Shown here: positions 60,751-64,000 of the stretch, piece by piece
Position numbering within the stretch: position 1 is the first letter of the stretch
Layout of the letters: every line of letters begins with the position of its first letter
Assembly (NCBI RefSeq): GCF_001638985.1
Contig: NW_017265145.1
Location: 682,001 to 746,000, forward strand
From: Phycomyces blakesleeanus NRRL 1555(-)
Taxonomy: Eukaryota > Mucoromycota > Mucoromycetes > Mucorales > Phycomycetaceae
DNA: 64,000 nt
Direction of reading: 5' to 3'
Notes under the pieces: model-generated
Told to the model about the DNA's origin: nothing
The model's database searches: none
What the model saw: the letters and a program-made list of their open reading frames with translations, nothing else
Position numbers and translations under genes: made by a program

Positions 60751-61759
60751 TGAATTATATTTTGACGTGGATCACAGAATACAACAACACATATAAATTG
60801 GGAGCGGCAACTCGGCTTTGATATTTATCCAAAAATATTAGTACAAAATGATAGTTCCTTTTAAACCATTTTCATCTTTCTTTTTTTTTTGGGGGAGGAG
60901 GAGGAGGGAACCTGTGATTTTATTATTATATTTTGCTTGGATCTGAAATCAAATGGTGCTACAGGTACGCAACCGTTATGCTTTCGTTTAAACTATTGAT
61001 TTCTGTTGTCATGGAAATTTGATTATTAATAAATATTTGCATTTAATAACAATATATATATATATATATCTTTTTTTTTTATCAGATCAATTATTAGAGC
61101 ATAATGGTATCCCTAACAAATGACCAACTGGTTAATTTTGATTTATTTTTCGGCCATAGTCCTCAAGAGGTAGGTACATAAAGAAAGCTTAAAATTATTT
61201 ACCGTATTGCATTTAACCGTTTATATCTCCTTAAACAAGCAGAATTAAGTAGTTCAAACAAGGTTAATTGCTGGCTAGTATGTACAAATATCTTGCATTT
61301 CAAAATAAATAAAAACAACAACAATAATAATAAAAGTTGGCTTTAATTGTATTAAAGACAAGCTAACTGCACACACACACATACACACGCACTTAAATAG
61401 ATAAATAAGATATATGTATATATTCAATATTACTCTATTTTGTCTAAAGCAAATTATTTTTGTAGTCTATTAATCAATAAGCTCTCAAATACAATATCCC
61501 AGAGCTTCTTTATATACAAATATTTTGATTTCGTGCATATGCATGTTCAAAGATAAGCTTCACAATGATCATCACTCTGCAGATATTGAAATCCCCAAGA
61601 TTTTCTATTCTATTCTATTCTATTTTATGCTTCTTTTTCCTTTTTCTTTTTATACAAGTAATAATGATACCAAGTTATGCTGATGAGGAGCGATGGCAGG
61701 AACTCAAGTCAATCTCACTTTCATGGATTAGATTTTGCTCACTACTTGAAGATGATGAT
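59368..61759. repeat. Inverted duplication, arm 2 (likely the source)
   Basis: Reverse-complement partner of 53850-56225. Its left edge is continuous with the longer transposon-like debris of the spacer, and its right edge is continuous with the intact GPCR gene. It is therefore the better candidate for the ancestral locus. Its tail of the GPCR gene includes 24 bp that arm 1 lacks. Confidence 0.92.
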
Positions 61760-63131
61760 TGATGCTGTGAGGGGTGGATTTTTGTAGGTATTTGGATCGA
61801 CATCGAAAAAGGTGACCAGGCTGATCTTTGTCTGGATGTCCAAGAGTGTGTTCCGGTTCCGTTGCTAAGGTCTCCGGTATGTCTCGATAGGCTTAATTCC
61901 AAGGCTGGGGCTTTTTGTTCCTTCTTACTGGGTCTTATACGGTATATAAATTGCCGAATGGCCGCAATAAAGGCCGGGTCTATAAGGAATATAAGGAATA
62001 TAAAAATGCCTTTTTGTTTTGTTAGAAGCACAATCAATAAATTTAATCAAATCATTTACCTTGGATAGGAAGTGCGATGTAGGACATCAGAGAAAAGAAT
62101 GGATTGACTTTTGACGTAGCAGCCATAATGCATACATTTATAACTGACCAGATACGAGTGATAATCAAGACTATGTATGTAGAATATGAGTATACAATCA
62201 CAAGAATCACACAATATATCAAATGATCTCAATTATTAAGCGAAAATAATCATGTATCTTTCTTCTTACCAATAGGGTACCAAATAACTCTACTGACTGT
62301 CTTTAAAACATATGATGATTCTAGTTTTCGGTCATTTCTTGTTGACAACTGGGATTGCAGTAAGCTTGATGGCATTGATGGTTGCTCTTCCGGCATGGTA
62401 CCCAAGCGGTGACGAGGTCGAAAAAATAGATGTGAAAAACAATAGTTGCGGTTGTTTTGGTTACTATCCACAGCTAGATTTGCATTAATTGCGACCTCTT
62501 CTCTTCGCATTTTGATCAAGATTATGCAGATTGAAATACAGCAGTAAAGAATAAAGATGGCTACCCAGAGGTATATAGTAGTGATGGCCCACAAAAGTGA
62601 TCCCCTGTGGGTTGAGGCGTTGTACCAGCAAATCCCCATATGATTATTATGGCCGTAGTGTGTATTCTTTGGAAATAGAGGTAATATAGCGAGTATGAAT
62701 GCAATAGAAAAACTTCCAATGACATAGTACCACCCGAGGTGTTTGATGTTACGGGCAGAATGAACGTAGACCAAATGCAGATTGATGGCCATACAGGTGA
62801 AGCAGGCTGCACTAAACACATTGCAGAATATGAATAGAAACATGCAAAATCCACAAGTTTTTACCGGAAGGAATGGTTTGTTTCGGCACATCGAAGCTGC
62901 ACCGAGAAACATGTGCGATATGGCACCATAAACTAGTAAACGAAGTGATGCGCGGTCGTAACTTGGAGCTATCCAGCGAATGAAGCCATAACCGAGACAT
63001 ACGATTGCAGTGCCGATGAATGATATGATAAATAGACCACCACTGATTTTTTTTGAAAATGTCAAAAGATCATCAGGTACAACCCCAGCATCTAGTTCTG
63101 TCTGATTAAAGTGCCATAAAAACGACGCCAT
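61675..63131 (-). CDS. cAMP-receptor-like / Git3-type seven-helix GPCR
   Basis: Three minus-strand exons (62270-63131, 62060-62170, 61675-62009) encode 435 residues. The N-terminus is short with an NQT glycosylation site. Seven hydrophobic segments follow: near GGLFIISFIGTAIVCLGYGF, LRLLVYGAISHMFLG, a third with CMFLFIFCNVFSAACFTCMA, YVIGSFSIAFILAILPLF, WAITTIYLWVAIFILYCC, then LIITRIWSVINV and GIFIFLIFLIDPAF in the later exons. Conserved cysteines flank loops 1 and 2 (MCRNK and GICWYN). The layout matches the fungal and Dictyostelium cAMP-receptor-like group, which couples to heterotrimeric G proteins in nutrient or developmental sensing. The C-tail is Ser-rich. Its last codons lie in inverted arm 2, and a shortened copy of them lies in arm 1. 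Confidence 0.82.
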
Positions 63132-63523
63132 GCATGGTAATCCTAGTAGCGAGAAAATAAATTATGGTCTACAAGAAGAGTGTCGAAAATAATGCAAAAA
63201 AAAAATCAATAAAAATAAATATATAGATTTATTACCAAACTGAAACCTGTCAACTACATTTCCAAGAATTTTATCTAGCTGATATTAAATATCATATGTA
63301 TATAATATTTAATCCTGGTTTACACCCCAGTGTAATGGTGAATAGGTGTATATCCCTTATATAATTGGGCAAGAGTTGCATAATATTTATATTTGTGGTA
63401 TTTAAAAGGGCTTAGATGCCTACAATATCAAAGTCTCGGAAAATACAGTTTGTTTCAATTTGCAAATAAATTTATACATTCTTGTTGATATATATATATT
63501 CTCTCTCTCTCTGTCTTTCCCCC
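63132..63523. other. Short intergenic gap
   Basis: About 390 bp separating the TMEM230-like stop from the GPCR start, both on the minus strand. AT-rich, with a CT-repeat near 63500-63514. No gene seen. Confidence 0.5.
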
Positions 63524-64000
63524 CTACTCTCCCCAGTCGGGAATCATGGCAAATTCATACCCGGGATATCTGTAGTACGCATAATAGGCAATGTACATAT
63601 GATACACACCTATGTTAAAGAAGATATTTTACATATATTTAGCTGTGCATAGGCTATGGGTGTGATTTATTTATAGAATATATATTACCTGGAATAAACA
63701 TTATACATCCAACAACGATAAATGGAATTCCTCTTTCTCCCCAACCCTTTATTTTTATAGCCACCGTTAGTATTAGAAACATTTGTTTAGTGTGAAAGTC
63801 ATAAATAAACTTACATTTGCAGTAATATAATCAAGCTTAATCAAGACTCCAACTACAATAAGAGCCGATCCTGCCAAGAATAACAATGTAGCCAAGAAGA
63901 TTGCTTGCCATGGCACTGTGATGACAGTATTAGTTTTTTATTTTCTTTTATTTTCTTCTTTTCGAGCATGTATATGTATAAATTGTTTGCCTTCTGGCTC
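63524..64000 (-). CDS. TMEM230 (DUF872) homologue, 5' end beyond window
   Basis: Three minus-strand exons are visible: 63815-63915, 63689-63746 and 63524-63609, the last ending at a TAG. They spell PWQAIFLATLLFLAGSALIV (helix 1), GERGIPFIVVGCIMFIPG (helix 2) and VYHMYIAYYAYYRYPGYEF followed by an acidic end. This matches the two-helix TMEM230 core, including the PG-YH-IAYYA signature after helix 2. Human TMEM230 is a vesicle protein of endosomes and the trans-Golgi. The first visible exon starts in phase 2, so at least one upstream exon carrying the start codon lies beyond 63917, probably outside the window. Confidence 0.8.

Noticed and set aside
53850..61759. One giant foldback transposon with 2.4-kb terminal repeats
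   Set aside because: The outer edge of arm 2 lies inside an intact host gene (the GPCR), so the arms are a segmental duplication and not element termini.
1..64000. CRISPR arrays, bacterial operons, ribosome binding sites
   Set aside because: Genes are spliced eukaryotic genes on mixed strands; the tandem repeats are microsatellites without spacers.
1..64000. tRNA or rRNA genes
   Set aside because: I looked for cloverleaf B-box-like GGTTCGANTCC and rRNA landmarks and saw none convincing; a covariance search would settle it.

Overview
The window looks like nuclear DNA of a filamentous fungus, probably Mucoromycota (Mucorales-like). Intergenic DNA is very AT-rich and full of microsatellites. 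Genes carry short GT-AG introns. The gene set is fungal: an RPD3-type deacetylase with a long tail, FMP46, CSC1/TMEM63, HAL4-like and Ran1-like kinases, and p24, VPS68 and NOT4 homologues. Decayed Tc1/mariner and probable Fanzor (TnpB-like) copies lie between genes. The phylum is an inference from this mix; no rRNA or other marker gene is present.

Layout. 1.7-3.5 kb: FetB/UPF0014 membrane permease (+). 4.5-5.9 kb: Tc1/mariner element with intact ends and a broken transposase. 6.9-9.5 kb: NOT4 ubiquitin ligase (+). 9.9-11.0 kb: VPS68/TMEM50 (+). 11.2-12.5 kb: secreted beta-barrel protein (+). 13.15-15.6 kb: near-perfect palindrome with 1.15-kb arms, each carrying the same short spliced ORF, transcribed outward. 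16.4-16.8 kb: coding debris. 17.7-18.75 kb: EMP24 (-). 19.0-22.2 kb: two decayed Fanzor-like copies on opposite strands. 22.86-23.08 kb: small basic ORF (-), divergent from the RPD3-like histone deacetylase at 23.1-27.2 kb (+). 29.8-31.3 kb: Ran1-like kinase (+). 34.1-36.6 kb: MFS transporter (-). 37.4-41.4 kb: CSC1-like channel (+). 44.8-47.3 kb: mitochondrial aconitase (-). 47.9-48.3 kb: FMP46 (+). 48.8-50.6 kb: HAL4/SAT4-like kinase (-). 53.85-61.76 kb: inverted duplication with arms of about 2.4 kb around a 3.1-kb spacer of transposon debris. 61.7-63.1 kb: cAMP-receptor-like GPCR (-), whose 3' end lies inside one arm. 63.5 kb to the end: TMEM230 homologue (-), running off the window.

The genes form no pathway cluster. 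They are ordinary housekeeping, signalling and transport genes separated by repeat-rich DNA. Several concern membranes or ions (FetB, VPS68, EMP24, MFS, CSC1, HAL4-like kinase, TMEM230), but nothing shows co-regulation. The most unusual material is structural: two large inverted repeats about 40 kb apart, both with slightly diverged arms, and the Fanzor-like relics. Gene models were spliced by hand from reading-frame continuity, GT-AG signals and family similarity recalled from memory; no alignment or RNA data were available.
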